Assembly: GCF_003667825.1 (NCBI RefSeq)
Contig: NZ_CP033043.1
Location: forward strand, 4,782,501 to 4,846,500
DNA from: Metabacillus litoralis
Lineage (GTDB): Bacteria; Bacillota; Bacilli; Bacillales; Bacillaceae
Direction of reading: 5' to 3'
DNA: 64,000 nucleotides
Position numbers and translations under genes: made by a program. Below the pieces are notes generated by a model. It saw only the letters and a program-made list of their open reading frames with translations. It was not told where the DNA came from and did not search any database. Below, one piece after another: positions 52,753-61,910 of this stretch (position 1 is the stretch's first letter; each line of letters starts with the position of its first letter).

Positions 52753-53610
52753 TTAAGCTTCTAAAATATATTTATTAATAGCATGGGCAACACCATTTTC
52801 ATTGTTCGTAAGTGTGACAACATCAGCCATTTCTTTAACAGCAGGGTCACCGTTCCCCATGGCAATTGATAAGCCAGCTGTTTCAAGCATAGGAACATCG
52901 TTGAAGTTATCTCCGATTGCCACTGTATTTTCAATTGAGATGTTAAAATATTCAGCCATTACTCGGATTCCGTTACCTTTATGTCCGTTTGTATCCATAA
53001 TCTCAATGTTAAACGGACCAGACGTTGTAATTGAAATTCCTTCAAACTTTTCTAATGAGGAAATGAGCTCTTCTTTCCCAGAGATGGTTGGGATAAAGAA
53101 TTTTTGAACAGTAAGATCCTCAATTGCTAGCACTGCATCAAGCTCTTCAAATATTTTAATGCTATCCGTTTCCTTTGGTTGCTCCGTCATAAGCTTATAT
53201 TCTTTAGGAGTTAAATGGTTTAAAACTTCCTGATTTTTATCAAGGAATGAGAGCATTCTTTCAGACCAAGTAGAAGCAACAAAGATTCCTTTATTACTAT
53301 AAATTTTAAATGGATATTCCTTTTGATTAAGGACTTCTGTTACATTTTTGACAATATCTTTGTTTATTGATATTTGACTTAATAGTTTTCCATCAGCAAT
53401 AACCATTGTGCCGTTACTTCCAGCAACAGGACATTGTAGTGGAGTTTTATCAATTACTGTTTTAATATCTTCCGGTGCACGACCTGAACAAATCATGACA
53501 ACATGACCTGCTTGTTGAGCAGCTTGAATGGCTTGAATGTTTTCTGCTGAAATATCAATATTAGATGACAATAATGTTCCATCAAGATCAATTGCAATTA
53601 ATTTTTTCAT
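52753..53610 (-). CDS. Cof-type HAD phosphatase
   Basis: A 285-residue phosphatase of the HAD IIB (Cof) subfamily. Motif I DLDGTLLSS (about 8-16), motif II ICSGR (about 41), motif III GNGIRVMAEYF with KG (about 214) and motif IV GDNFNDVPML (about 235-244). It should dephosphorylate a sugar phosphate or flavin/pyridoxal-type nucleotide; substrate cannot be read. AAAGGAG precedes the ATG. Confidence 0.88.
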   Translation of the reverse strand: MKKLIAIDLDGTLLSSNIDISAENIQAIQAAQQAGHVVMICSGRAPEDIKTVIDKTPLQCPVAGSNGTMVIADGKLLSQISINKDIVKNVTEVLNQKEYPFKIYSNKGIFVASTWSERMLSFLDKNQEVLNHLTPKEYKLMTEQPKETDSIKIFEELDAVLAIEDLTVQKFFIPTISGKEELISSLEKFEGISITTSGPFNIEIMDTNGHKGNGIRVMAEYFNISIENTVAIGDNFNDVPMLETAGLSIAMGNGDPAVKEMADVVTLTNNENGVAHAINKYILEA

Positions 53611-53817
53611 ATTGTTTCTCCTTTGCTATATCTTCAATTATGTATGTAGGATCTAGTAATATTAACTCAATTATTTATTATGACATATTTTCATTGAAAT
53701 CATGAGAAAAACGTTTGAAAAGATAATAAAATTTAAAATATCTAATGAATTCTTTTTCTTTTATTGAAAAAAAGATATACTTGCACATAGAAGAAAGTAC
53801 ATGTTGGAGGGATTCGT

Positions 53818-54801
53818 ATGGTTCGATTCGGTATTATCGGAACAAATTGGATTACAGAAAGTTTTATCCAAGCTGCAAGCAAAGTAGAAGGATTTTCTTT
53901 AACAGCTGTATACTCAAGAACAGCTGAGAAAGCAAAGGATTTTGCAGACAAACACCATGCTGAGCATATTTTTACAGATTTAGAGGAATTCGCAGGCAGT
54001 GACACATTTGATGCGGTGTACATTGCTAGTCCAAACTCACTTCATGCTTCTCAAGCCATTCTTTGTATGGAAAAAGGTAAGCATGTTTTATGTGAAAAGC
54101 CTATGGCTTCTAATAGGAATGAAGTGAATGCTATGATTAAGGCTGCTAATGAGAATAACGTTGTCTTAATGGAGGCATTAAAAACAACTTTATTACCAAA
54201 TTTCCTAGCTATAAAAGAAAACTTACATAAGATTGGAAAAGTAAGACGTTATTTTGCAAGCTACTGCCAATATTCTTCACGCTATGACAAATATAAAGAA
54301 GGTACTGTTTTAAATGCCTTTAAGCCGGAGTTCTCCAACGGTTCTCTAATGGATATAGGAATATATTGCGTGTACCCTGCAATCACATTATTTGGAGAAC
54401 CAAATGAAATCAAATCTTCAGGTTATATGCTTGAGTCAGGTGTTGATGGAGAAGGAAGTATCCTGCTCACATATGATGAAATGGATGCGGTCATTATGTA
54501 TTCAAAAATTACAAATTCATATGTTCCTTCCGAAATCCAAGGAGAAAATGGAAGTATTATTATCGATAAAATTCATACCCCTGAGAGTGTAAAGATTCAT
54601 TATAAGGATGGAACTATTGAGGATCTGACACAACCTCAGGATACTGAAAGCATGTATTATGAAGCGAAAGAATTTATTGAACTTGTTACTCAAAGTAAGC
54701 ATCAATCTGAAATGAATTCTCATCAAAATTCTTTAATAACAGCTACAGTAATTGAAGCTGCTCGTAAGCAACTTGGCTTAGTTTATCCAGCTGATAAATA
54801 A
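53818..54801 (+). CDS. Gfo/Idh/MocA-family NAD(P)-dependent oxidoreductase
   Basis: A 327-residue dehydrogenase. Rossmann motif GIIGTNWITESFI at the N-terminus, AVYIASPNSLHASQA (about 65-80) and the catalytic EKPMASN (Lys about 97). A C-terminal alpha/beta domain binds the sugar-like substrate. Single gene with TTGGAGGG and a strong terminator. Substrate unknown. Confidence 0.85.
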   Translation: MVRFGIIGTNWITESFIQAASKVEGFSLTAVYSRTAEKAKDFADKHHAEHIFTDLEEFAGSDTFDAVYIASPNSLHASQAILCMEKGKHVLCEKPMASNRNEVNAMIKAANENNVVLMEALKTTLLPNFLAIKENLHKIGKVRRYFASYCQYSSRYDKYKEGTVLNAFKPEFSNGSLMDIGIYCVYPAITLFGEPNEIKSSGYMLESGVDGEGSILLTYDEMDAVIMYSKITNSYVPSEIQGENGSIIIDKIHTPESVKIHYKDGTIEDLTQPQDTESMYYEAKEFIELVTQSKHQSEMNSHQNSLITATVIEAARKQLGLVYPADK

Positions 54802-54802
54802 T

Positions 54803-54847
54803 AAAAATGGGTCGGTTCCCACTAGAGGGAACTGACCCATTTTTCAT
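54803..54847. terminator. Bidirectional terminator
   Basis: A stem of about 18 bp (AAAAATGGGTC...GACCCATTTTT, inner GTTCCC/GGGAAC, one mismatch) between the oxidoreductase and catalase genes. Confidence 0.92.
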
Positions 54848-54853
54848 TCTTCC

Positions 54854-56545
54854 TTAATAAGGATCGGCTTCGTGGCTTTTCTTTACAGCGTCTTTTGTTG
54901 CTTCATTTGCAGCTAATGAACCTAGTCCACCTTGACCATATTTTGACTTTCCTGCTTCACGGCCTGGAACCTCACCCCTGCTCATTTCCTTCATTTCTTT
55001 CACTTTCATTTCAATACCTTCCTTTACACGACGGCCATAATCTTCATCAGCTTGTGTAAAGTGTTCAATCATCGCATCTTGAATTTTCTTATTACATGCT
55101 GCAAGTGCTTCCGAAAGGTTTTTAATTAATTCATCGCGCTCCCAATCTTCAAAGCTACGGTATGTGTCACCAGCTTGACCGTAGTTGTTAGGTCGATCAA
55201 TTGGTGCGCTCATTGCCGCTGCATTATAAGTTGGTTGGTGAGGCGCACGTCCTTCTTTACTTGCTTCCTTAAATCCTCCTAGCATGGATGGCTCATAGTT
55301 AATATGAGGATTATCTCCAGACTCTTTTGGATCACGCACATCCATTTGTCCGCGTTGCTGATTTGTGCGAACAGGCGCTTTAGGTGCATTCACAGGTAAT
55401 TTCAGATAGTTTGCTCCAACACGATAGCGCTGTGTATCGGAGTAGGAGAACGTACGACCTTGTAGCATTTTATCATCTGAAAAGTCCATGCCATCAACAA
55501 GAACCCCTGTACCGAAGGCAGCTTGTTCAATCTCAGCATGAAAGTCCACTGGATTACGATCTAGCACCATACGTCCAACAGGTAGCCATGGGAATTTATC
55601 CTCTGGCCAAAGCTTTGTATCATCAAGAGGATCGAAATCGAGTTCAGGATGGTAATCATCCTCCATGATTTGAACAAAAAGCTCCCATTCTGGATAATCC
55701 CCGCGCTCGATCGCTTCATATAAATCTTGTGTTGCATGCCCAACGTTTTTCGCTTGAATAGAGTCAGCTTCTTCTTGGGTTAAATTACGGATGCCTTGCT
55801 TTGGCTCCCAGTGATATTTGACCAAAACAGCCTTACCCTCAGCATTAACCCATTTATATGTATTAACACCAGATCCCTGCATATGACGGTATGTAGCTGG
55901 AATGCCCCATGGTGAGAATAGGAAAGTGATCATATGTGTTGCCTCTGGTGTACGGGAAACGAAATCAAACATACGCTCTGGATTCGGTACATTTGAAGCA
56001 GGATCTGCTTTAAAAGCATGAATCATATCAGGGAACTTCATTGCATCACGAATAAAGAAAATTTTAAGGTTGTTCCCAACAAGATCCCAGTTTCCTTCTT
56101 CAGTATACATTTTAACCGCAAAGCCGCGTGGATCACGTGCTGTTTCAGGCGAATCCTTAGCTCCTGCTACTGTAGAGAAACGAACCATTAATGGTGTTTT
56201 CTTTCCAGCACCAGAAAATACTTTTGCGCGCGTATACTTTTCTACAGGCTCATCGCCAACTTTTCCATATGTTTCAAAATATCCAAATGCACCCGATCCT
56301 CGTGCATGTACAACACGCTCTGGTACCTCTTCACGATCAAAATGTGAAATTTTTTCAATGAAATGATAATTCTCAAGAGTGGCAGGACCACGGTCACCGA
56401 TCGTACGGATATTTTGATTATCCATAACAGGATGCCCTTGGCGGGTTGTTAATGTATCATCTTGCTCATTTCCAGATTTACTATGATCTAATGAGTCATC
56501 ATTAGAAGCACCAAATTCTTCATTATATGAATTATCCTTTTTCAA
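54854..56545 (-). CDS. Haem catalase
   Basis: A 563-residue monofunctional catalase that breaks down hydrogen peroxide. The distal His is in [15 protein letters not shown] (about 82), the distal Asn in [11 protein letters not shown] (about 157) and the proximal Tyr in [12 protein letters not shown] (about 370). An ~40-residue polar N-terminal and a long C-terminal tail ([22 protein letters not shown]) resemble stress- or spore-type catalases of Bacillus (KatX or KatE); which one is uncertain. TTG start after AGGAGG. Confidence 0.9.
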   Translation of the reverse strand: MKKDNSYNEEFGASNDDSLDHSKSGNEQDDTLTTRQGHPVMDNQNIRTIGDRGPATLENYHFIEKISHFDREEVPERVVHARGSGAFGYFETYGKVGDEPVEKYTRAKVFSGAGKKTPLMVRFSTVAGAKDSPETARDPRGFAVKMYTEEGNWDLVGNNLKIFFIRDAMKFPDMIHAFKADPASNVPNPERMFDFVSRTPEATHMITFLFSPWGIPATYRHMQGSGVNTYKWVNAEGKAVLVKYHWEPKQGIRNLTQEEADSIQAKNVGHATQDLYEAIERGDYPEWELFVQIMEDDYHPELDFDPLDDTKLWPEDKFPWLPVGRMVLDRNPVDFHAEIEQAAFGTGVLVDGMDFSDDKMLQGRTFSYSDTQRYRVGANYLKLPVNAPKAPVRTNQQRGQMDVRDPKESGDNPHINYEPSMLGGFKEASKEGRAPHQPTYNAAAMSAPIDRPNNYGQAGDTYRSFEDWERDELIKNLSEALAACNKKIQDAMIEHFTQADEDYGRRVKEGIEMKVKEMKEMSRGEVPGREAGKSKYGQGGLGSLAANEATKDAVKKSHEADPY

Positions 56546-56747
56546 TGGTCAGCCTCCTATATAGTAAATAAATCAACATAATCATTTATTTGCTAAAGGA
56601 ACCAAAAATATACAAGAGATACATAAAATTTGTATGATCTAAATCAATAGAGTAATCGTACTCTTATTAAGATCATAAAAGCACAATATCTATTAAGCTA
56701 ATCTGATAATATGCTATTCTTAGAAAAACAACATAAAGGAGATTCAT

Positions 56748-57308
56748 ATGATCGAGAAGGATGATGCATCGTTATATGCTAAAGCTGCCAATAAAGATCG
56801 CATTGCTTTTGAACAGTTATATGATCGTTATGAAAAACTTGTTTATTCTTTCGCTTATCGAATAACGAAGGATACGACCTTGTCAGAGGAGATTATCCAA
56901 GATGTTTTTATGAAGCTGTGGAATGGAACAAATCTTTATGATGAGAAAAAAGGGAAATTCTCTTCATGGCTTCTAACGATCACAAGAAATAAAGCAATTG
57001 ACGAAATTAGAAAACGCCAGAGATATACGCATGAAGAAGTAATTGAGAAAGACTCATTAGTTGTTGATGAAGCTTCTACTGAGCAAAAGCTAGAACAGAA
57101 AGAACAACGAGAAAAAATTCAACAGGCCATGTCAAATCTAAAAATAGAACAGCAGCAAATAATTGAATTATTTTACTTTAAAGGATTAAGTCAGCAAAAG
57201 ATAGCAGATCAGTGTGAGATTCCGCTGGGAACTGTTAAGGGCAGGATTCGGATTGCATTAAAACACTTAAAAAACATGCTAGGTAAGGAAGGGAGGGACA
57301 TCACATGA
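56748..57308 (+). CDS. ECF-type RNA polymerase sigma factor
   Basis: A 186-residue sigma-70 family factor with region 2 (FEQLYDRYEKLVYSFAYRIT, DVFMKLWNG, FSSWLLTITRNKAIDEIRKR) and region 4 (IIELFYFKGLSQQKIADQC, IPLGTVKGRIRIALK). Its stop overlaps the start of the anti-sigma gene (ATGA), so both are co-translated. AAAGGAG precedes the ATG. Likely controls envelope-stress genes; targets are unknown. Confidence 0.9.
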   Translation: MIEKDDASLYAKAANKDRIAFEQLYDRYEKLVYSFAYRITKDTTLSEEIIQDVFMKLWNGTNLYDEKKGKFSSWLLTITRNKAIDEIRKRQRYTHEEVIEKDSLVVDEASTEQKLEQKEQREKIQQAMSNLKIEQQQIIELFYFKGLSQQKIADQCEIPLGTVKGRIRIALKHLKNMLGKEGRDIT

Positions 57309-58039
57309 CAAATGAACAATGTATCTCTTTAATTGATTATTACAATCGAACATTATCAAATGAGGAAATAGAGGAATTTGAATCACATTTAGAAGGTTGT
57401 TCGGCCTGTAAGCAAGAGTTGGAAGAGCTAATGAGTTTAACGGAAGAATTACCTTACCTTTCGGAGCAAATTGATGTTCCAAAAGGAATGAAAGCAAGAG
57501 TGCTTGAGAATATATATGACGGGAGTACGGTAATAGAAGAAAGTCATGAAAAGGTTTCAGAACAGAAAGTAGTAGAACTGAAAAAGAAAAGCGGAAGATC
57601 GAGATTCTTAATTCCAACAATTGCTGCTGCATTATTATTGTCACTGGCCACAAATGTTTATTTATATAGAGAAGTGACCCAAAATTCAAAAAGCGAGGAG
57701 CTCATGCCAACATCTCAGGTAACATTACTACCTCCAGATGGTCAGGGAGATGGCATCGCAATTGCCTCTCTTTTATCAGCAGCTGGGCAGAAGTCGATTC
57801 TCCTACAAGCATCTAACTTACCAAAGCTCCAGGATGATGAAGTTTATCAACTATGGGTTCTTGAGGGAGGACAGCCTTATCCTGCTGGTGCCTTTCAAAC
57901 GAATGATTCCGGTCAAGGTACATTAACATATTCATTAGATGGACTTGAAGGAGACTGGGACACAATAGCCATTACAGTGGAACAAGAGCCAGATTTACCA
58001 ACTCCAAAAGGAGACATTGTTTTGGCTGGCGGTATTTAG
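57305..58039 (+). CDS. Anti-sigma factor with ZAS-like and RskA-like domains
   Basis: A 244-residue membrane protein. N-terminal zinc-type anti-sigma domain with H-x3-C-x2-C in ESHLEGCSACKQEL (about 28-41), membrane helix (about 101-118, RFLIPTIAAALLLSLATNVYL), and an extracytoplasmic RskA-like domain (about 135-244; DEVYQLWVLEGGQPYPAGAF). It binds and holds the sigma factor encoded just before until a signal arrives from outside. Confidence 0.88.
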   Translation: MTNEQCISLIDYYNRTLSNEEIEEFESHLEGCSACKQELEELMSLTEELPYLSEQIDVPKGMKARVLENIYDGSTVIEESHEKVSEQKVVELKKKSGRSRFLIPTIAAALLLSLATNVYLYREVTQNSKSEELMPTSQVTLLPPDGQGDGIAIASLLSAAGQKSILLQASNLPKLQDDEVYQLWVLEGGQPYPAGAFQTNDSGQGTLTYSLDGLEGDWDTIAITVEQEPDLPTPKGDIVLAGGI

Positions 58040-58138
58040 GTTGATAAGATTGATGAATTCTCTTTTACTAAAGGTATCTTTTCTCACTTTTAGCAAACAA
58101 TAAGTGTTGAAAAATGCTATGTAAAGGGGGATTTTAGA

Positions 58139-58267
58139 ATGGCTAAAAGAGACAGTCATAAAAATCAGCAAGAGAAAATGAAAAAAGCAAGTGATGCGAT
58201 TAACACCGATAAAGATTTTGGAAATGATCCTGCTGAAAGAAATCACAACGAAAAAAGATCTAAATAA
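58139..58267 (+). CDS. 42-residue highly charged small protein
   Basis: A small gene with AAAGGGGG 7 bases before its ATG. The product (MAKRDSHKNQQEKMKKASDA, then INTDKDFGNDPAERNHNEKRSK in two halves) is hydrophilic, rich in Lys, Asn and Asp with no hydrophobic core or Cys. Such proteins are frequent among minor small acid-soluble spore proteins, but I cannot name the family. It ends in a terminator whose hairpin resembles the 52-bp array unit that follows. Confidence 0.65.
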   Translation: MAKRDSHKNQQEKMKKASDAINTDKDFGNDPAERNHNEKRSK

Positions 58268-58280
58268 TTAAAGAAATGGG

Positions 58281-58312
58281 CTGTCCCGGATATAGGGGAC
58301 AGTCTTTTTATA
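58281..58312 (+). terminator. Terminator between the small gene and array 2
   Basis: CTGTCCC (58281-58287) pairs with GGGACAG (58296-58302) and is followed by TCTTTTTATAT. The stem is the same as the outer part of the array hairpin (TGTCCC/GGGACA). Confidence 0.85.
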
Positions 58313-58334
58313 TAAAGAGGTGTCTTTGAAGAAG

Positions 58335-59510
58335 ATGCTGTCTCGATACAGGGGGGATCGGGACAGAAAAGGGATTGGAGAGGGAAGTTGTGTCTCGATA
58401 TATGGGGGATTGGGATAGAAAAGGTTTTGGAGAGGGGAGTTGTGTCTCGATATATGGGGGATTGGGATAGAAAAGGTTCTTCAGCAGGAAGATGTGTCTC
58501 GATACAGGGGGAATCGGGACAGAAAAGGTCCTCCAGCAGGAAGATGTGTCTCGATACAAAGGGGATCGGGACAGAAAAGGTGCACCATCAGGAATTTGTG
58601 TCTCGATACAAGGGGAATCGGGACAGAAAAGGTCTTCAAGCCGAAAGATGTGTCCCGATACAGGGGGAATCGGGACAGAAAAGATCCTCCAGCCGAAAGA
58701 TGTGTCTCGATACAGGAGGAATCGGGACAGAAAATGATACTCAGAGGAAAGATGTGTCTCGATACAGGCAGTATTGGGACAGAAAAGATCCTCCAGCAGG
58801 AAGATGTGTCCCGATACAGAGGGAATCGGGACAGAAAAGGTCCTCTAGCAGAAAGATGTGTCTCGATACAGGGGGGATCGGGACAGAAAAGGTGCACCAT
58901 CAGGAATTTGTGTCTCGATACAAGGGGAATCGGGACAGAAAAGATCCTCCAGCAGGAATTTGTGTCTCGATACAGAGGGAATCGGGACAGAAAAGGTCTT
59001 CAAGCCGAAAGATATGTCCCGATACAGAGGGAATCGGGACAGAAAAGGTCTTCAAGCCGAAAGATGTGTCCCGATACAGGGGGAATCGGGACAGAAAAGG
59101 TCTTCAAGCCGAAAGATGTGTCTCGATACAGAGAGAATCGAGACAGAAAAGGTCCTCCATCAGTAAGATGTGTCCCGATACAGGGAGAATCGGGACAGAA
59201 AAGGACAAGCAGAGGAAAGATGTGTCTCGATACAGGCAGTATCGGTACAGAAAAGGTTTTCCAGCAGGAATTTGTGTCTCGATACAAGGGGAAATCGGTA
59301 CAGAAAAGGTCCTCCAGCCGAAAGATGTGTCTCGATACAGAGAGAATCGGGACAGAAAAGATCCTCCAGCCGAAAGATGTGTCTCGATACAAGTAGAATC
59401 GGTACAGAAAAGGCCCTCCAGAAGAAAGATGCATCCCGATACAGAGGTAATCGAGACACAAATCCCCCCCAGCAGAAAAATGTGACCCGATACAAGCTAA
59501 ATCAGGCCAG
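58335..59510 (+). repeat. Tandem array 2: 52-bp hairpin-bearing unit, about 23 copies
   Basis: TCYCGAT left arms recur at 58341, 58393 and every 52 bases to 59277 (19 units without length change), then at 59330 (53), 59382, 59434 and 59485 (51). Orientation and unit are the same as array 1. Variants are richer: linkers GTGCACCATCAGGAATTTG, TCTTCAAGCCGAAAG, and ATACTCAGAGGAAAG; loops ACAGAGGGA, ACAAGGGGA, ACAGGCAGT. 18 of the 23 stems pair fully if G.U is allowed, including one with a compensatory change (59121: TCTCGAT with ATCGAGA). The last units are degenerate. All three forward frames are open through most of it; not regarded as coding. The 59511-59690 stretch after it is AT-rich and empty. 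Confidence 0.95.
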
Positions 59511-59710
59511 AGAAAAGATCTCCACTAGAAAAACCTCAACGAACCTCATCATACCCATGTCCTAATTTAGAATCAAAACCCTAAATGATCTATAAATTCG
59601 CCTAAATTCTGCGCTTTACCCAAAAACTTAAAACTTTTTTTAAAAAAAGTGATCCATTTAAATTTCCCTTTCGTTAGCTTAATAGAAAACCAGAAAGGGG
59701 AAATTAAAAA

Positions 59711-61069
59711 ATGAATCTAAAAAAATCACTTCTAGCAGTACCATTAAGTTTATCATTATTAGTACCAGTACAAGGAGCTTTTGCGCAGGATCATACTAGT
59801 CATTCCGCAATGATGACAGCTCCATCAGTAGAAACCCCAGCAGTGGAACTAAGAACAACGTTAGGCCACTTGCTTAGTGAACACGCATATCTCGCTGTAG
59901 AGGTAATGAGAAATGGTGCCTTAGCAACAAAGGACTTTGAAGCATCAGTCGGAGCATTGAACGCAAATACTGAGGACTTATCCAAAGCAATTACATCTGT
60001 GTATGGAGATAAAGCAGGTCAGCAGTTTAAACAAATGTGGGAAGAACATATCGGCTTCTTTGTTGATTATGTAACAGCAACTGGAGAAAATGATGAAGCG
60101 AAAAAAGAAGAAGCTTTAAAGAATTTAGATACTTACCGTGAAAAATTCTCTCAATTTCTTGAAACAGCAACCGGTGAACGACTAGAGGCAGGTAGTTTGG
60201 CAGATGGATTACAAATGCATGTTAATCAGCTTGTAGGTGCATTTGATCGTTACTTAGCAAAAGATTATGAGAAAGCTTATGAATATGAAAGAGAAGCAAT
60301 TAATCATATGCATATGGTTGCAAAAGGTTTATCAAATGCCATAGCAGATCAATATCCAGATAAATTTGAGGAAACAAAGGCAGTAACACCTGCAGCAGAT
60401 CTTAGAGCATCTTTAAATCATTTATTAACGGAGCATGCAGGATTGGCTGTCGTCGCTATGCAACAAGGAGCAGACGGTGCTGATGATTTTGAAGCAGCTG
60501 CAAATGCCTTAAATGCAAATACAGAAGATTTAACCGCAGCTATCTCATCTGTTTATGGAGCTGAAGCAGGAGAACAGTTCAAGAAAATGTGGTCAGATCA
60601 TATCGGCTTCTTTGTTGAATATGTAAAAGCAACTGGTGCTGGTGATGAGGAAGCGAAAGCACAGGCTTTAGAAAAACTAGATGGTTATAGAGGGGAATTT
60701 TCAAAATTCTTAGAAACAGCTACCGAAGGACGTTTACAATCTGACGCTCTTGCAGATGGATTACAAATGCATGTTGACCAGCTTATTGCTGCATTTGATT
60801 CATATGTAGCTGGAGATTATGAGAAAGCATATGAAGATGTTCGTGGGGCATATGCGCATATGCTAAATCCTGCAAAAGGTTTATCAGCTGCTTTTGTTGA
60901 TCAATTCCCTGATAAATTTAAGTCAATGATGCCTGAAGAAATGCCTAAAACAGGTATGGGTGGAACAGCAAACAGCATGAACACCGCAGACTTTGTTGCA
61001 TATGGCCTAGTGCTTGCTGTTATTGTTAGTCTTGGCCTTGTTATTAGAAAAAGATTTGCGCAGAATTAA
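59711..61069 (+). CDS. Sortase-anchored surface protein with two helical His-containing repeats
   Basis: A 452-residue secreted protein: signal peptide (about 1-25, ends AFAQD), two homologous ~170-residue all-helical domains (about 45-210 and 222-395; shared LNANTEDL, IGFFV, LQMHV and AKGLS segments), then a C-terminal sorting region: MPKTG (about 418), hydrophobic helix and RKRFAQN. Each domain carries conserved His (HLL-E-H, DHIGFF, LQMH, H near the end), a pattern that could bind a metal, but no known family fits. A sortase gene follows directly. GAAAGGGG precedes the ATG. Confidence 0.72.
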   Translation: MNLKKSLLAVPLSLSLLVPVQGAFAQDHTSHSAMMTAPSVETPAVELRTTLGHLLSEHAYLAVEVMRNGALATKDFEASVGALNANTEDLSKAITSVYGDKAGQQFKQMWEEHIGFFVDYVTATGENDEAKKEEALKNLDTYREKFSQFLETATGERLEAGSLADGLQMHVNQLVGAFDRYLAKDYEKAYEYEREAINHMHMVAKGLSNAIADQYPDKFEETKAVTPAADLRASLNHLLTEHAGLAVVAMQQGADGADDFEAAANALNANTEDLTAAISSVYGAEAGEQFKKMWSDHIGFFVEYVKATGAGDEEAKAQALEKLDGYRGEFSKFLETATEGRLQSDALADGLQMHVDQLIAAFDSYVAGDYEKAYEDVRGAYAHMLNPAKGLSAAFVDQFPDKFKSMMPEEMPKTGMGGTANSMNTADFVAYGLVLAVIVSLGLVIRKRFAQN

Positions 61070-61080
61070 AAGGAAATTTA

Positions 61081-61116
61081 CACGGTTTCACAATTTGCGA
61101 AACCGTGATTTTTTAA
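61081..61116 (+). terminator. Hairpin between the surface protein and its sortase
   Basis: CACGGTTTC pairs with GAAACCGTG (9 bp) and is followed by ATTTTTTAAA. It would make sortase expression lower than that of the substrate. Confidence 0.82.
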
Positions 61117-61135
61117 AAAAATTGAGGTGTATGCA

Positions 61136-61780
61136 ATGAAATGCATTTACCTATTTGCCTTTCTCAGTATATTCATTGTTGGCTGCCAAGGGGCTCAGAG
61201 TGTTAAAGAAGAAATGGGAACACACATTGAAACAATACAGACAACTGCAGAATCAGAACAGAAAACAACCGATCAGGACCAAAGTGACGAGATTGATAGT
61301 CCGATTATTAAAGACAATAGAGAAGGAATCATACCACTCAAAGTTAGTATACCTTCTATTAATGTGAGTGCCGACATTGAAAAGGTAGGGTTACTTGATA
61401 ATGGCCAAATGGGTGTTCCAGAAAAATTTGAACAGGTTGGATGGTATAAAGAAGGCATATTACCAGGTGAGCAAGGGAATGCTGTGTTAGCTGGTCATGT
61501 GGATAGTAAAACAGGTCCGGCCATTTTTTATCATCTTCATAAACTAGAGGTTGGAGATGAGGTTCATGTCATGAATGAAGATGGAGAAAAACTTACTTTT
61601 ATTGTTTACGATAAGAAGAGCTTTGACACTGAATCTGCACCTGTAGAAAAAATATTTGGTTTTTCTTACAGAAGTAATTTAAATCTTATTACATGTACAG
61701 GTGATTTTAATAGGGAAAAAGGAACACATGAGGAAAGGTTAGTAGTCTATACAGAATTAGCTAAAGTAGAGCAGCAATAA
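61136..61780 (+). CDS. Sortase (class E/F type) with a lipobox N-terminus
   Basis: A 214-residue sortase. The N-terminus MKCIYLFAFLSIFIVGCQG has a lipobox-like IVGC (Cys about 16) instead of a simple membrane anchor. The catalytic His lies in VLAGHVDSKTGPAIFYHL, Cys in LNLITCTGDFN and Arg in EERLVVYTE, the arrangement of class E/F enzymes. Its nearest and likely substrate is the MPKTG protein upstream. ATG 61136 follows TTGAGGTG; GTG 61127 overlaps that site. Confidence 0.8.
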   Translation: MKCIYLFAFLSIFIVGCQGAQSVKEEMGTHIETIQTTAESEQKTTDQDQSDEIDSPIIKDNREGIIPLKVSIPSINVSADIEKVGLLDNGQMGVPEKFEQVGWYKEGILPGEQGNAVLAGHVDSKTGPAIFYHLHKLEVGDEVHVMNEDGEKLTFIVYDKKSFDTESAPVEKIFGFSYRSNLNLITCTGDFNREKGTHEERLVVYTELAKVEQQ

Positions 61781-61794
61781 TTTCTTATAAATAA

Positions 61795-61824
61795 AGCTCT
61801 AACCATAAGTGGTTAGAGCTCCAT
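61795..61824 (+). terminator. Terminator of the sortase gene
   Basis: AGCTCTAACC pairs with GGTTAGAGCT (10 bp, 6-nt loop); tail CCATTTAT. Confidence 0.75.
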
Positions 61825-61910
61825 TTATAAGAATTCTAAATTACATTAATATCAATTGTCATATAATCTATTTAATAAAGCTATGATTTTTAATAAGTGC
61901 CTGTTGTAGT

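Noticed and set aside
58388..59565. ORFs of 365 and 318 codons across array 2 and minus-strand counterparts
   Set aside because: Same cause as in array 1; repeat artefact.
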